Source: Fen-1467 sp035519475
GTDB lineage: Bacteria > Verrucomicrobiota > Verrucomicrobiia > Opitutales > Opitutaceae
DNA: 30,969 nucleotides
Direction: 5' to 3'
Assembly: GCA_035519475.1 (NCBI GenBank)
Contig: DATIWI010000224.1
Location: 1 to 30,969 of the forward strand
The notes beneath the pieces were generated by a model that ran no database searches, was not told where the DNA came from, and was given only the letters and a program-made list of their open reading frames with translations. Made by a program: the position numbers and the translations under genes. Shown piece after piece: positions 16,622 through 25,392 of this stretch; positions within the stretch are counted from its first letter, which is position 1, and the number at the start of each line of letters is the position of its first letter.

Positions 16622-16729
16622 TCGAAAAGCCCGGGCGGACGCGTTGGTCCGGAGATCCGCGGATGCACTCGACGACCGTGAAGCCGACCTTGCCACCTCG
16701 CCGCGGCGTCGCAAATACTGACCAGGCCC

Positions 16730-17941
16730 ATGAGAGCAACTTCCTGGTGCCGCCGGCGAATCCTCTTCCTGCTCGGGTGCGCCGCGGGCGGCCTCGCCGC
16801 GAGCGCCCGCGCGGAATCCGCCCTGCGCGACGTGATCCGCGACGACTTCGAGTTCGCGACCGACCAGTACTCCCGCCTGCTCGACCGCGTGAAGGGAGAT
16901 CCCAACCTGCCCCGGACGTTCTTTCAGAACCGGGTGGTGACGGTGCCCCCCCGGGATTGGACCAGCGGCTTCTTCCCGGGCGCCTTGTGGCTCCTCTATG
17001 ACTACACGCGCGATCCCCGGTGGCGGTCAGCCGCGGAGGATTACACATCGCGCTTGGAGTCAATCAAGGATTTCACCGGCCACCACGATGTCGGCTTCAT
17101 GCTTTATTGCAGTTATGGCAATGGTTTCCGGCTGACCGGCCGGGCGGATTACCGGCAGGTCCTGTTGCAGGGCGCGAGGGCCCTGAGCACACGCTTCAAT
17201 CCTGCGGTCGGCGCCATCCGGTCCTGGGATGACTCCGAGTGGCGGTATCCGGTCATCATCGACAACATGATGAATCTCGAGCTGCTGATGTGGGCCGCCC
17301 GGGAAGGCGGCGAACCCCGTTTCCGCGAAATCGCCCTCCGCCACGCTGACAAGACCCTGGCCAACCACTTTCGCCCGGATGGCAGCAGTTTCCACTTGGT
17401 AGACTACGATCCGGCCAGCGGCCAGGTCCGGCGACGGCAGACGGTGCAGGGCGCGGCGGATAGCTCGGCCTGGGCGCGGGGCCAGGCGTGGGGTCTTTAC
17501 GGATTCGTCATGATGTTCCGCGAATCCCGCAAACCAGAGTACCTCGACCAGGCGGCGAGAATCGCCCGCTTCCTGCTCACCCATCCGCGGTTGCCGGACG
17601 ACAAGGTCCCCTATTGGGATTTTGACGCGCCCGGGATTCCGGATGCGCCGCGGGACGTGTCCGCGGCCGCCATCATGTGTTCGGCGCTGATCGAGCTGGC
17701 TGGCTACGCTGATCCCGAGCTCGCCCGCGCCGCTCTCACCGCGGCGGAACGCCAGATGCGGTCGCTGTCCTCGGCGCCGTACCGCGCCCTCCTCGGGGAA
17801 AACGGCGGCTTCCTGCTCCAGCATGGCGTCGGACAAAAGCAGATAAATGCCGAAGTCGACCAGCCGCTCGTTTACGCCGACTACTATTTTCTCGAGGCCC
17901 TCCTGCGCTTCCGGGCGGAGCTGGCGCCGCCGGCACGCTGA
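16730..17941 (+). CDS. GH88 unsaturated glucuronyl hydrolase
   Basis: This 403-residue protein has a signal peptide (RRILFLLGCAAGGLAASARA), so it is periplasmic or exported. It has the (alpha/alpha)6 barrel motifs of GH88: RDWTSGFFPGALWLLYDYT, GHHDVGFMLYCSYGNGFRLTG, YPVIIDNMMNLELLMWAAR, SSAWARGQAWGLYGFVMM and INAEVDQPLVYADYYFLEALLR. The two family Asp residues fall at D120 (HHDVGF) and D178 (IIDNMMN). The enzyme hydrates and releases the 4,5-unsaturated uronic acid left at the non-reducing end by polysaccharide lyases acting on glycosaminoglycans, ulvan, xanthan or similar polymers. No lyase is in this window, so the polymer is unknown. It is followed 88 bp later by the AGE-family gene, probably as one unit. 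Confidence 0.93.
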   Translation: MRATSWCRRRILFLLGCAAGGLAASARAESALRDVIRDDFEFATDQYSRLLDRVKGDPNLPRTFFQNRVVTVPPRDWTSGFFPGALWLLYDYTRDPRWRSAAEDYTSRLESIKDFTGHHDVGFMLYCSYGNGFRLTGRADYRQVLLQGARALSTRFNPAVGAIRSWDDSEWRYPVIIDNMMNLELLMWAAREGGEPRFREIALRHADKTLANHFRPDGSSFHLVDYDPASGQVRRRQTVQGAADSSAWARGQAWGLYGFVMMFRESRKPEYLDQAARIARFLLTHPRLPDDKVPYWDFDAPGIPDAPRDVSAAAIMCSALIELAGYADPELARAALTAAERQMRSLSSAPYRALLGENGGFLLQHGVGQKQINAEVDQPLVYADYYFLEALLRFRAELAPPAR

Positions 17942-18029
17942 TCCGGGCCCGCCCTTTCCCGCAGCGACGCGGGCGTGACAGTTTTCCGACTCGCCGCCGG
18001 GGAAGACGCCCTGCAAGACTCCGCGCCGC

Positions 18030-19400
18030 ATGACGCCTCGCGCGCTTTCCCTGGTACTGGCCGTCGCGGGCGGGACGCAGCTCGGCGCCGGCGAGGCGCC
18101 GCCCGCCGCGCCCGCCGTTTCCGTCGCGGCTGCGCCGAACGAGGACGCCTGGCCGGTGAACCCGGCCAGACTCCATGCGTATCGGGCGGCCGCGGAGGCC
18201 GAACTGAGGGGCGACATCCTGCCGTTCTGGCTCCAGCACGCGCGGGATCGCGAGCACGGGGGCTTTTGGGGACAGATCAACAACGATCTGACGGTGCGGA
18301 AGCGGGCGCCGCGCGGCGCGTTGCTGACGTCACGCATTCTCTGGACCTTTTCCGCCGCCTATCGGCGCTACCGCGACCCGGCCTATCTGGAGATGGCCCG
18401 CTGGGCGTACGACGATCTGCTCGCGCGATTCTGGGACGGCCAGCAAGGCGGCCTGTTCTGGTCCGTCACCGCCGACGGCCAGCCGTTGGAGAGCCGGAAG
18501 GTGATCTACGGCCAGGCCTTCGGCATCTACGCGCTGGCGGAATATCACCGGGCCACCGGCGACCCGGCGCCGCTCGAGCGCGCGATCGCACTCTACCGGA
18601 TCGTCGAGGCCTACGGCCACGATCGGACGAACCGGGGCTATTTCGAGGAGTTCACCCGCGAGTGGAAGCGGCTGCCCAACTCGCGCCGGAGCTTTGTCAG
18701 CCCCGCCCCGAAATCCCAGAATACGCTGCTCCACGTGATGGAGGCTTACACGAACTTGCTGCGCGCCTGGCCGGACGCGGAGTTGCGCGGCCACCTGCGC
18801 GATCTCGTAGAGGTCATGTTGACGCGCGTGGTCGATCCCGCGAACCATCACCTCCGCCTGTTTCTGGACGAGGATTGGACGCCGCGCTCCGACGGCATTT
18901 CCTACGGCCACGACATCGAATTCAGCTGGCTGCTTCCCGAGACGGCCGAAGTGCTCGGCGATCCGGGTCTCGCTGCGCAGACGAAGACGCTCGCGGTGGA
19001 GATCGCCCGGGCCACGCTCGTGGAAGGGGTCGACGCCGATGGCGGCGTCTTCGGTCTGGCGGGCCCGAAAGGCCTGATCGACGGAAGCAAGGAATGGTGG
19101 CCCCAAGCCGAGGCGGCCGTCGGCTTTCTCAACGCCTATCAGCAATCGGGGAATGGCCGCTTTCTGCAGGCCTCCCTGAATTCCTGGGAATTCATTTCCT
19201 CCCATCTGATCGATCGGGAGCACGGAGAATGGTTTCAGATGATCAATCGGGATGGGACGGTTCGGGCGCGGATGCCCAAAGTGAGTTTGTGGAAGTGTCC
19301 CTACCACGACGGAAGAGCGTGCATGCAGTTGATCGACCGCCTCGACGAGGTCCTGGCGACCGCCCGGCCAGCCGGCCCTTCCGCAACGTCCAAGCCGTGA
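18030..19400 (+). CDS. Exported cellobiose 2-epimerase-like protein (AGE family)
   Basis: This 456-residue AGE-superfamily (alpha/alpha)6 barrel protein has an N-terminal leader (MTPRALSLVLAVAGGTQLGAGE) that looks like a signal peptide. The catalytic histidines are H235 (LLHVMEAYTNL), H294 (ISYGHDIEFSWLL) and H426 (WKCPYHDGRACM). Their spacing (59 and 132) matches that known for cellobiose 2-epimerases (59 and 131), and KSQNTLLHVMEAY and GYFEEF are family strings. The reaction would be epimerisation at C2 of a reducing-end glucose in cellobiose or lactose, or of mannobiose. Characterised enzymes are mostly cytosolic, so a leader peptide is notable. It follows GH88 in the same direction. The N-terminal 40 residues are Ala/Pro-rich. 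Confidence 0.88.
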   Translation: MTPRALSLVLAVAGGTQLGAGEAPPAAPAVSVAAAPNEDAWPVNPARLHAYRAAAEAELRGDILPFWLQHARDREHGGFWGQINNDLTVRKRAPRGALLTSRILWTFSAAYRRYRDPAYLEMARWAYDDLLARFWDGQQGGLFWSVTADGQPLESRKVIYGQAFGIYALAEYHRATGDPAPLERAIALYRIVEAYGHDRTNRGYFEEFTREWKRLPNSRRSFVSPAPKSQNTLLHVMEAYTNLLRAWPDAELRGHLRDLVEVMLTRVVDPANHHLRLFLDEDWTPRSDGISYGHDIEFSWLLPETAEVLGDPGLAAQTKTLAVEIARATLVEGVDADGGVFGLAGPKGLIDGSKEWWPQAEAAVGFLNAYQQSGNGRFLQASLNSWEFISSHLIDREHGEWFQMINRDGTVRARMPKVSLWKCPYHDGRACMQLIDRLDEVLATARPAGPSATSKP

Positions 19401-19900
19401 CCCTGATCGCGGGCGATCCGGCGGAGACAGCCGGATCGATCTTGGTCCTGATCGGCCAAGCGATAGCGCCCGGTACGCCGGGCAGGAGAAGACCTTGGAC
19501 GCTGCCCGCCCGATGCCGGCGGCACGAGACGCGCTCGGGGATCCATTTCGCCGCAGGAGCTGTCGCGGACCCCGGAAGTTCTGCCTCCAAGCCGGTTAAG
19601 AGGGTCGGGCTCGCCTGTGCGAAGCGGGGAAGGCCCAATGCCTTCCACTAGCCCCGAGCGAGCTGGTGCTCCCTCGGAGTCGCCGCGCTCGGGTCGCGCC
19701 GGCGTTTTTCCGACGAGCGGGCGGCGATGGCGAACACCCGAGGCCATCGACATTTGCGCCTGTCTGATCGGTGCTCGCGCGGTTGGCGCTGAGGATCTCT
19801 CCCTATGCTTTTTTTGTCCCAAAAATCGCGAAACCAGCGTTGAATTCATTACACCCCATGTTTCCGGGTCCCACGGACGAAATGGGGGAACCCCACCGAG
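19401..19900. other. 500-bp intergenic region before the hybrid kinase gene
   Basis: No convincing gene is seen here. Just after the AGE stop are two small inverted repeats: CTTGG/CCAAG at 19441-19460, and GCCCGG-TACG-CCGGGC at 19468-19483, neither with a T-run. A longer nested fold occupies 19600-19675 (listed separately). At 19800-19850 the DNA becomes unusually AT-rich (TATGCTTTTTTTG, TTGAATTCATTACA), where the kinase promoter probably lies. TATGCT at 19804-19809 is a possible -10 box, but no good -35 precedes it. Confidence 0.5.
19600..19675. ncRNA. Candidate structured RNA element with nested stems
   Basis: The outer pairing is GAGGG (19600-19604) with CCCTC (19671-19675), then GCTCGC (19609-19614) with GCGAGC (19658-19663). 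Inside is a perfect stem GGAAGGC (19628-19634) / GCCTTCC (19640-19646) with loop CCAAT. An alternative small hairpin TCGC-CTGT-GCGA (19611-19622) competes with the second outer stem. I recognise no known riboswitch or tRNA consensus, and the strand is not determined. Confidence 0.3.
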
Positions 19901-22900
19901 ATGGCCATGTACAGCGACGGATCGAAACAGCCGACGGACGAACATCCCGGCCGGTGGCGACTGGCGGCGTGCGCGTCGCTTGTCGCGGTCCTGGCAGCGT
20001 GGCCCGTCGCCGCGGTGGCGGAGCCGACCGCACCCACCGACGAGATCGTCACCGACCCCGTCCAGATCTGGCCGATGTCCACCGAGATGAAATCGGTGGC
20101 GCATCGGATCCGCTTCGAGGGACGCGTGAGTTACTACGACGTCCGGTGGCACAATTCATGGCTCGAGACGAACGGCGTGGGCACGTACGTGAAACTGTCG
20201 CCGGCGCCACCCGACCTGCGCGCGGGCCAATACGTCCGGATCGAAGGCACGATGATCCCGCTGAAGGGTCTGGCCGCCGACGAAGTCAAGGTCACGGTGC
20301 TGAAGGACTACGTGCCAGTGGAACCGCTGGCGACGAAAGGGCGGATCCTGGATTTCAACGCGTGGGGGGCCAAGATCGTCACCCTCGACGCCTACGTGGA
20401 CGGCCAGCAACTGATGGACGATGACCACCTCCGCCTCGCACTGGTGGCCGAGGATCGACCCATCATCGGGTGGATCAAGCCAGACGATGCGCGATCGATA
20501 CCCGACTGGCAGGGTAAGTTCGTCCGGTTGGTCGGCCTCTATTCGGGCCGCTTTGATTCCACTGGCACCGATTCGTCGATCGAGATCTGGGTCAGCCGGC
20601 AAAAGGACGTGAGCGTGCTGGGCGCCCTCGCAACTGACGCCTCCTTCGACCGGCCGCGCATCCACATCGGCGAGATCCCCCAGGTGCCGCTGGGGGAGAG
20701 CGTCCAGGTCCGCGGCCGCCTGCAAGCCCATCAACCCGGTGCGTCCATTGTGATCCGGGACGAGACGGGGCAGGTGGAAGCCCAGTCCGTCCAACAGCAG
20801 CGTTTTCCGTTTGACACCGAGGTGGACGTGGTGGGTCGGGTGGCGTTGGCGGGATCGCAATGGATTCTGCGGTCCGCCCTGTATCGCAAGATCGGCGCGC
20901 CGGCTCCGGCCAGCCAGCCGCCGGCGGAGAGCGCAGCCGTGATCAAAACGGTGGAGCAGATCCGCCAGTTGTCCTCCGAGGAGGCCGCGCGCGGCCATCC
21001 CGTCGCCATCGCCGGCACAGTGACCTGGTCGCGGCCGGGACGGGACTTCTTCTTCCTGCAGGATGTGAGCGGAGGCATCCGCGTTCGTTATCCGCCGGCG
21101 AAGATGAATGCGCCGCCCCTCGTGGCCTATATCCTCGTCGAGGGAGTGACCTACAACGGCGGCTTCTCGCCGGCGGTGGATCTCAAGACCTTCAAAGAGC
21201 TCGGTGCGATGAGCCCCCAGGCGGCCCGGCCCGTGAGTTTTGACCAGGCCATCACCGGCAGGGAGGACGGCCAGTGGATCGAGATGCGCGGATTCTATCG
21301 CCGCACCGTTTCGCAGGGCGAACGGCGGCTGATCTACGTCACCACGCCCACCGGGGAATTTGTCGCGGAACTGGAATCGCCGGTTGATTTTGAGGCGACG
21401 CCCGGTTCCCTGATCAATGTTCGCGGCGTGTGCGACACGGTGACCGACGAGACCGGCCGGATCGCCGGGCTGACGTTGCGGGTTCCCTTTCTCCACGGCA
21501 TCTCCGTGGAGGAATCCGCCCCCGCCGACTTCTACAATCTTCCGCTCCGATCGATCAAGACGCTGACCCAGCTCAGCGCGACGCGCGACGCGCTGCGCGT
21601 CCGCGTGGCCGGAACGGTGGTGCACGCGATGCCGGGCCAGCTGATCTATCTGCAGGAAGATGACTCCGGTCTCCTCGTGCTCAGCAGCGACCAGACGCCC
21701 CTGACCCCGGGCGACACGATTGAGGCGGTGGGCATCCTCGGGCGGGAGGGCGCCCGCCCGCTGCTGCGCGAGGGCGTCTATCGCCGCCGCGGCTCTGGGT
21801 CCCCCCCGGTCCCGCTGCGTCTGGCCGATCCTTCGCACCTGTCGACCGCGCTCGATGCGCGGTTGGTCCGGGTGCGCGGCACGCTGCTCGACGCCCTGCG
21901 CCGCCCGGAGCGCATCCGCCTGACGCTGCAGGCCGGCAACACCCTCTTCGAAGCCGTGCTCGAGCCGGCGAGCGGCGCGGCCGTGCCGCCCGACCTTCTG
22001 GTGGGCGCGGCTCTCGAACTGACGGGGGTCTACAAGAGCGTGGTGGACGATTCCCGGCATCTGCGGGGATTTCAGCTGCTCCTGCGTTCGCCGCTGGACA
22101 TCGCGGTGGTGCAGAAGGCCCGTTTCTGGACCGTGGAGCGGGCGCTCCTAGCAGTGGGCATCCTCGCCGGTTGCATCGTGCTGGGTCTGGCCTGGATTAC
22201 GGCGCTGCGGCGACGGGTGAACCGGCAGACCGAACAGATCCGCCGCCAGCTCGAGCATCAGGCGCGTCTCGAGGCCGAGGTGCAGCGGGCGGCGCGGCTT
22301 GAATCGCTCGGCGTGCTGGCCGGTGGCATCGCCCACGATTTCAACAATCTTCTGACCATCATCATGGGCAATCTCGGCCTGGCGATGCTCGATGAGAGGA
22401 CCAAGCGGACGGCCGGCGAATTCCTGCGCGAGATCGAGCGGGGCGCCCTGCGGGCCCGGGACCTCACCCAGCAATTGCTGACCTTTGCCAAGGGCGGCGA
22501 TCCGCTCCGCACCACCGTGTCGCTCCCCGAGATCGTCCAGCAGGCGGCGGAGTTCGTCCTGCACGGCACGAGCGCGCGCTGCGAGTACACCACCGTCCCC
22601 GGCCTGTGGAACGCCAATGTGGACAAGGATCAGATCACCCAGGTGGTGCAGAACATCGTCCTCAATTCCGTGCAGGCAATGCCCCACGGCGGCGTGATAA
22701 GAATCTCGCTAGTCAACGAGGAGATCGCCGCGAGGGCGAAAGGCGACCTCGCGGCGGGCCGCTACATCCGGCTGGCCATCGCGGACCCCGGCGAGGGCAT
22801 CAGCCCCGACATTCTGCCGCGGATCTTCGATCCGTATTTCACCACCAGGAAGTCCGGCAGCGGGCTCGGGCTCGCCACCGTTTATTCTATCGTCAAGAAG

Positions 22901-23425
22901 CACAAGGGGCGCCTCGAGGTCGATTCCACGCCCGGCCGGGGGACCACGTTCATGCTCTGGCTGCCGGCCGCCGGCACGCGGCCGCCGCAGCCGTCCGCCC
23001 CGCCTGCGCCGCCGCCCGCGGCCTCCGTCTCGCCCGTCAAACCCGGCCGGGTGCTGCTGATGGACGACGAGGAGAGCATCCGGCGGTTGGGCGCAGCCCT
23101 GCTGCAGCGCATCGGCCTGGAGCCCACGGCCGTGGCGGACGGCGCGGAGGCCGTGCGGGTGTTTAGTGAGGCGCGCAATGCCCACCAGCCGTTCGATCTG
23201 CTGATTCTGGATCTGACGATTCCGGGCGGAATGGGCGGCAAGGAGACCATGGATCTGATCCGCAAGATGGATCCCGGCGTACCTGCCATCGTCTCGAGCG
23301 GTTACTCGAGCGATCCCGTGCTGGCGGATTTCCGCAGCTACGGTTTCCAAGCCATGGTGGCGAAACCGTATGAGATCAGCCAGCTGACCGGGGCCATCAA
23401 ACAGCTGCTCGCGCCGCGCGCGTGA
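19901..23425 (+). CDS. Hybrid sensor histidine kinase with tandem periplasmic OB-like modules and C-terminal receiver
   Basis: This 1174-residue protein has a signal-like first helix at residues 19-41. Residues about 65-745 are periplasmic and consist of about seven successive beta-rich OB-fold-like modules, recognisable by repeated V-x-V-x-G-x-V, FLQD-x-x-GGIRV, IYLQEDDSGLLVL and RLVRVRGTLLD strings. A membrane helix (about 748-770) and a short coiled coil follow. The kinase core has the phospho-acceptor H812 in LAGGIAHDFNNLLTIIMGNL. The ATPase has its N box (NIVLNSVQAMP), G1 (DPGEGISPDIL), F box (FDPYFTTRKSGSG) and G2 (GLGLATVYSI). After a Pro/Ala linker, the receiver domain has MDDEE, phospho-acceptor D1104 (LILDLTIPGGMGG), the SSGYSS switch and Lys in AKPYE. 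No output domain or separate response regulator is adjacent. The ligand is unknown; the carbohydrate genes upstream are suggestive only. Confidence 0.92.
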   Translation: MAMYSDGSKQPTDEHPGRWRLAACASLVAVLAAWPVAAVAEPTAPTDEIVTDPVQIWPMSTEMKSVAHRIRFEGRVSYYDVRWHNSWLETNGVGTYVKLSPAPPDLRAGQYVRIEGTMIPLKGLAADEVKVTVLKDYVPVEPLATKGRILDFNAWGAKIVTLDAYVDGQQLMDDDHLRLALVAEDRPIIGWIKPDDARSIPDWQGKFVRLVGLYSGRFDSTGTDSSIEIWVSRQKDVSVLGALATDASFDRPRIHIGEIPQVPLGESVQVRGRLQAHQPGASIVIRDETGQVEAQSVQQQRFPFDTEVDVVGRVALAGSQWILRSALYRKIGAPAPASQPPAESAAVIKTVEQIRQLSSEEAARGHPVAIAGTVTWSRPGRDFFFLQDVSGGIRVRYPPAKMNAPPLVAYILVEGVTYNGGFSPAVDLKTFKELGAMSPQAARPVSFDQAITGREDGQWIEMRGFYRRTVSQGERRLIYVTTPTGEFVAELESPVDFEATPGSLINVRGVCDTVTDETGRIAGLTLRVPFLHGISVEESAPADFYNLPLRSIKTLTQLSATRDALRVRVAGTVVHAMPGQLIYLQEDDSGLLVLSSDQTPLTPGDTIEAVGILGREGARPLLREGVYRRRGSGSPPVPLRLADPSHLSTALDARLVRVRGTLLDALRRPERIRLTLQAGNTLFEAVLEPASGAAVPPDLLVGAALELTGVYKSVVDDSRHLRGFQLLLRSPLDIAVVQKARFWTVERALLAVGILAGCIVLGLAWITALRRRVNRQTEQIRRQLEHQARLEAEVQRAARLESLGVLAGGIAHDFNNLLTIIMGNLGLAMLDERTKRTAGEFLREIERGALRARDLTQQLLTFAKGGDPLRTTVSLPEIVQQAAEFVLHGTSARCEYTTVPGLWNANVDKDQITQVVQNIVLNSVQAMPHGGVIRISLVNEEIAARAKGDLAAGRYIRLAIADPGEGISPDILPRIFDPYFTTRKSGSGLGLATVYSIVKKHKGRLEVDSTPGRGTTFMLWLPAAGTRPPQPSAPPAPPPAASVSPVKPGRVLLMDDEESIRRLGAALLQRIGLEPTAVADGAEAVRVFSEARNAHQPFDLLILDLTIPGGMGGKETMDLIRKMDPGVPAIVSSGYSSDPVLADFRSYGFQAMVAKPYEISQLTGAIKQLLAPRA

Positions 23426-23520
23426 CGGCGAGGCGGCCGCGCCGCGCGCCACGGGGAGCCGGGAGGGCAGCGCGCGGGTGCAATCGATGGTTGCGGCGCC
23501 GCCAGGGTCGTACATCGTTC

Positions 23521-24618
23521 ATGGCACCCCCGCCCACCATGCCCCGGCGATTCCCGTTACTCGCGTGCGGCCTCATCATCGCCGCCAGCGCCAGTGGAGG
23601 ATCCATGGCCGCGGCGAAGTCCGAGGTTTGGCAGGACACCCAGGGCAACCGCTTCCGCGGGGAACCCGCCGAGGTGCTCGGTCCGATGGCCCTCTTTCGC
23701 ACCAGCGAGACGACGGGCCGCCGGCTGTTGTGGCGCCAGCTCGCGCCGCCGGATTGCCTGCGTTTCTTCGAGCAGGTGCGCGCCCTGCCGCCGCGCGCGC
23801 CGGACTGGGCGGAGGCCCGCGGGGCGGTCAGCGAGGAGCTGCGCGGCCACGTCCTGCGCCTCGACGGCGACCGGTTGGTGCCCGCCGAGCTGGCGGGCCG
23901 GCCGGAACCCGAGTTTTTCATCCTGTTCTTTGCCTCCCACGGCGAGGGCAAATCGTGGGAGATGATCGGGAGCGCGGGACCGGCTTATGCGAAGCTCCGT
24001 CAGGATTTCCCCGGCATGGTCGAAGCCGTTTTCTACGGCCTCCGCCACACGCGGGCCGAGCACCTCGACATGGCCGCGAGCATGAAGATGCCGTGGCTCG
24101 TCACGGACCTCCGCGACCAGGCCAAGCTGAATGTGGTATCCCGCTTCGCCCCGAATGAAGGCTTTGGGTTTGTCGTGGTCAACCGGGACGGGGTGCCGCT
24201 GGTCTATTCGGGCGCCGAGGACGAGGCGGCGGTCAAACGGGCCATGGAGGAAACGGCCGGCCTGCTCGACCTGATGCGGCCGGACAACCGGCGGGCGTGG
24301 AAGGATCGCGCCTATTACCTGAGCGTGGTCCAGCCGGCGGCCTACGCCACCGGGCGCTGCGACCCCGTGCTGGTGGGCAATCCGATCATCGCCGAAGGCT
24401 TGAAACAGCGGAAGATCTTCCGATTCGACGCCGCCATTCACATCGCCGCCGACGGCGGCGTGACGCAGGTGGTGTTCCCGCCCGAGACCGCCCTGTCGCC
24501 GGAGATCACCGCGGCGATCGAAGGCGCCTTCCGCAAGGCCGCGGTCTTCGTTCCCGCGGTGGAGAACGGCAGGTTCGTGGACGGCGTCTACGCGTACCAT
24601 TTCGAGGCCGCACCCTGA
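23521..24618 (+). CDS. Exported protein with SHD1-like start and degenerate thioredoxin-like domain
   Basis: The protein has 365 residues from ATG 23521; the ATG at 23539 (MPRRFPLLACGLIIAASAS) gives a cleaner signal peptide. Mature residues begin WQDTQGNRFRGEPAEVLGPMALF, resembling the SHD1-type small beta domain common in Verrucomicrobia and Planctomycetes exported proteins. The middle (EFFILFFASHGEGKSWEMIGSAGPAYAKL, then KMPWLVTDL with a cis-Pro-like position, then GFVVVNRDGVPLV) has the strand and helix order of a thioredoxin fold. The CxxC active site is replaced by SHGEGK, so it cannot be a disulfide oxidoreductase. The C-terminal 100 residues (HIAADGGVTQVVFPPETALSP...VYAYHFE) look like a TonB-C-like or beta-rich domain. 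The function is unknown. Confidence 0.75.
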   Translation: MAPPPTMPRRFPLLACGLIIAASASGGSMAAAKSEVWQDTQGNRFRGEPAEVLGPMALFRTSETTGRRLLWRQLAPPDCLRFFEQVRALPPRAPDWAEARGAVSEELRGHVLRLDGDRLVPAELAGRPEPEFFILFFASHGEGKSWEMIGSAGPAYAKLRQDFPGMVEAVFYGLRHTRAEHLDMAASMKMPWLVTDLRDQAKLNVVSRFAPNEGFGFVVVNRDGVPLVYSGAEDEAAVKRAMEETAGLLDLMRPDNRRAWKDRAYYLSVVQPAAYATGRCDPVLVGNPIIAEGLKQRKIFRFDAAIHIAADGGVTQVVFPPETALSPEITAAIEGAFRKAAVFVPAVENGRFVDGVYAYHFEAAP

Positions 24619-24649
24619 CGCGGTCCCCGTGGCTTCACGTGCGCCGTCC

Positions 24650-24675
24650 GTCCCCCGGGGGCACCCCGGGGGGAC
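24650..24675. terminator. Strong GC hairpin between convergent genes
   Basis: GTCCCCCGGGG (24650-24660) and CCCCGGGGGGAC (24664-24675) pair over 11 bases with one bulged G around a three-base loop. There is no T-run. It lies in the 81-bp gap between the stops of the thioredoxin-like gene (+) and the membrane-anchored protein gene (-). Confidence 0.5.
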
Positions 24676-24699
24676 GACGCATCAAGGGAAGTCGCCGGC

Positions 24700-25371
24700 T
24701 TAGCCCGCAGGCGGGGGTGCTGCCACGGCGGCCGCCGGAGCCGGGGTCTGCTTCGCCAGCATGCCCGCCACGACCAGGACCGCGCCCAGGAGCAGCACGA
24801 TCACGCCCGACCAGACGAACACGCGAGACTTTCCCGCCGGCAGACTCAGGGCATAAACGAGCGCCTGATTTGGCGTCCCGGCGTTGACCAGCGAGACATC
24901 GATCGTGTTGGCCGGCAGGATGACCTTGAACGTATTCTGCTGGTTGCCGGCGGCGGGGTTGTTGCCGCTGAAGAACCACTCGCGGCCCGTGTGGTTGATC
25001 ATCCGGAGCCACGGTTCGATGGAGACTTCCAGATGCTGGTCTTTGCGCAACTCGGGTCCCGCGGGACTGTGGATCGTGACTTTGGCGGTGCGGTTGAGGT
25101 CGTCCTTCTCGAACTTGAAGTCATCGATCACAAAGGCCGCGAATTGGTAACGGAGCATGCCGCGGAGACGGGCCGGATCATCGCCGACCTGGCTCTTCCA
25201 GATTCCCCACGGCAGGGCGTCGAACGCCAGCTGGAATGTCAGGTTCACCGAGCCGTCCGGAGCGATTTCCTGGACGAGGTCGAGGGATTTTGCCGGAAGC
25301 TGCGCCCTGGCGGCAGGCCCGCACGGGGCGAGCGCAAGCACGAAGGTCAATATGAAAAGACGGGTCTTCAT
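24700..25371 (-). CDS. Exported, C-terminally membrane-anchored protein of unknown function
   Basis: The protein has 223 residues from ATG 25371 (MKTRLFILTFVLALAPCGPAARAQ), a clear signal peptide. The mature part is a single beta-rich domain (LDLVQEIAPDGSVNLTFQLAF; RTAKVTIHSPAGPELRKDQHLEVSI; WFFSGNNPAAGNQQNTFKVILPANTIDVSL). A transmembrane helix near the end (VFVWSGVIVLLLGAVLVVAGML) and a short Ala/Pro tail follow. It would face the periplasm with its tail in the cytosol. I do not recognise the family. It starts 21 bases after the stop of the transglutaminase-like gene, so the two are very probably one operon and may act together at the membrane. Confidence 0.78.
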   Translation of the reverse strand: MKTRLFILTFVLALAPCGPAARAQLPAKSLDLVQEIAPDGSVNLTFQLAFDALPWGIWKSQVGDDPARLRGMLRYQFAAFVIDDFKFEKDDLNRTAKVTIHSPAGPELRKDQHLEVSIEPWLRMINHTGREWFFSGNNPAAGNQQNTFKVILPANTIDVSLVNAGTPNQALVYALSLPAGKSRVFVWSGVIVLLLGAVLVVAGMLAKQTPAPAAAVAAPPPAG

Positions 25372-25392
25372 GGGAGGAATGGCACGCAAGGG

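Noticed and set aside
17958..17973. CCCGC/GCGGG hairpin between GH88 and the AGE gene as a terminator
   Set aside because: The stem is only five bases with no T-run, and the two genes look co-transcribed.
19600..19690. tRNA or known riboswitch in the region before the kinase gene
   Set aside because: There is no T-loop, anticodon arm or acceptor pairing, and no conserved box of the cobalamin, TPP, SAM or glycine riboswitches.
20156..22060. Open frame of 634 codons on the minus strand
   Set aside because: It is antisense to the sensor part of the kinase, and its composition is typical of a shadow frame.
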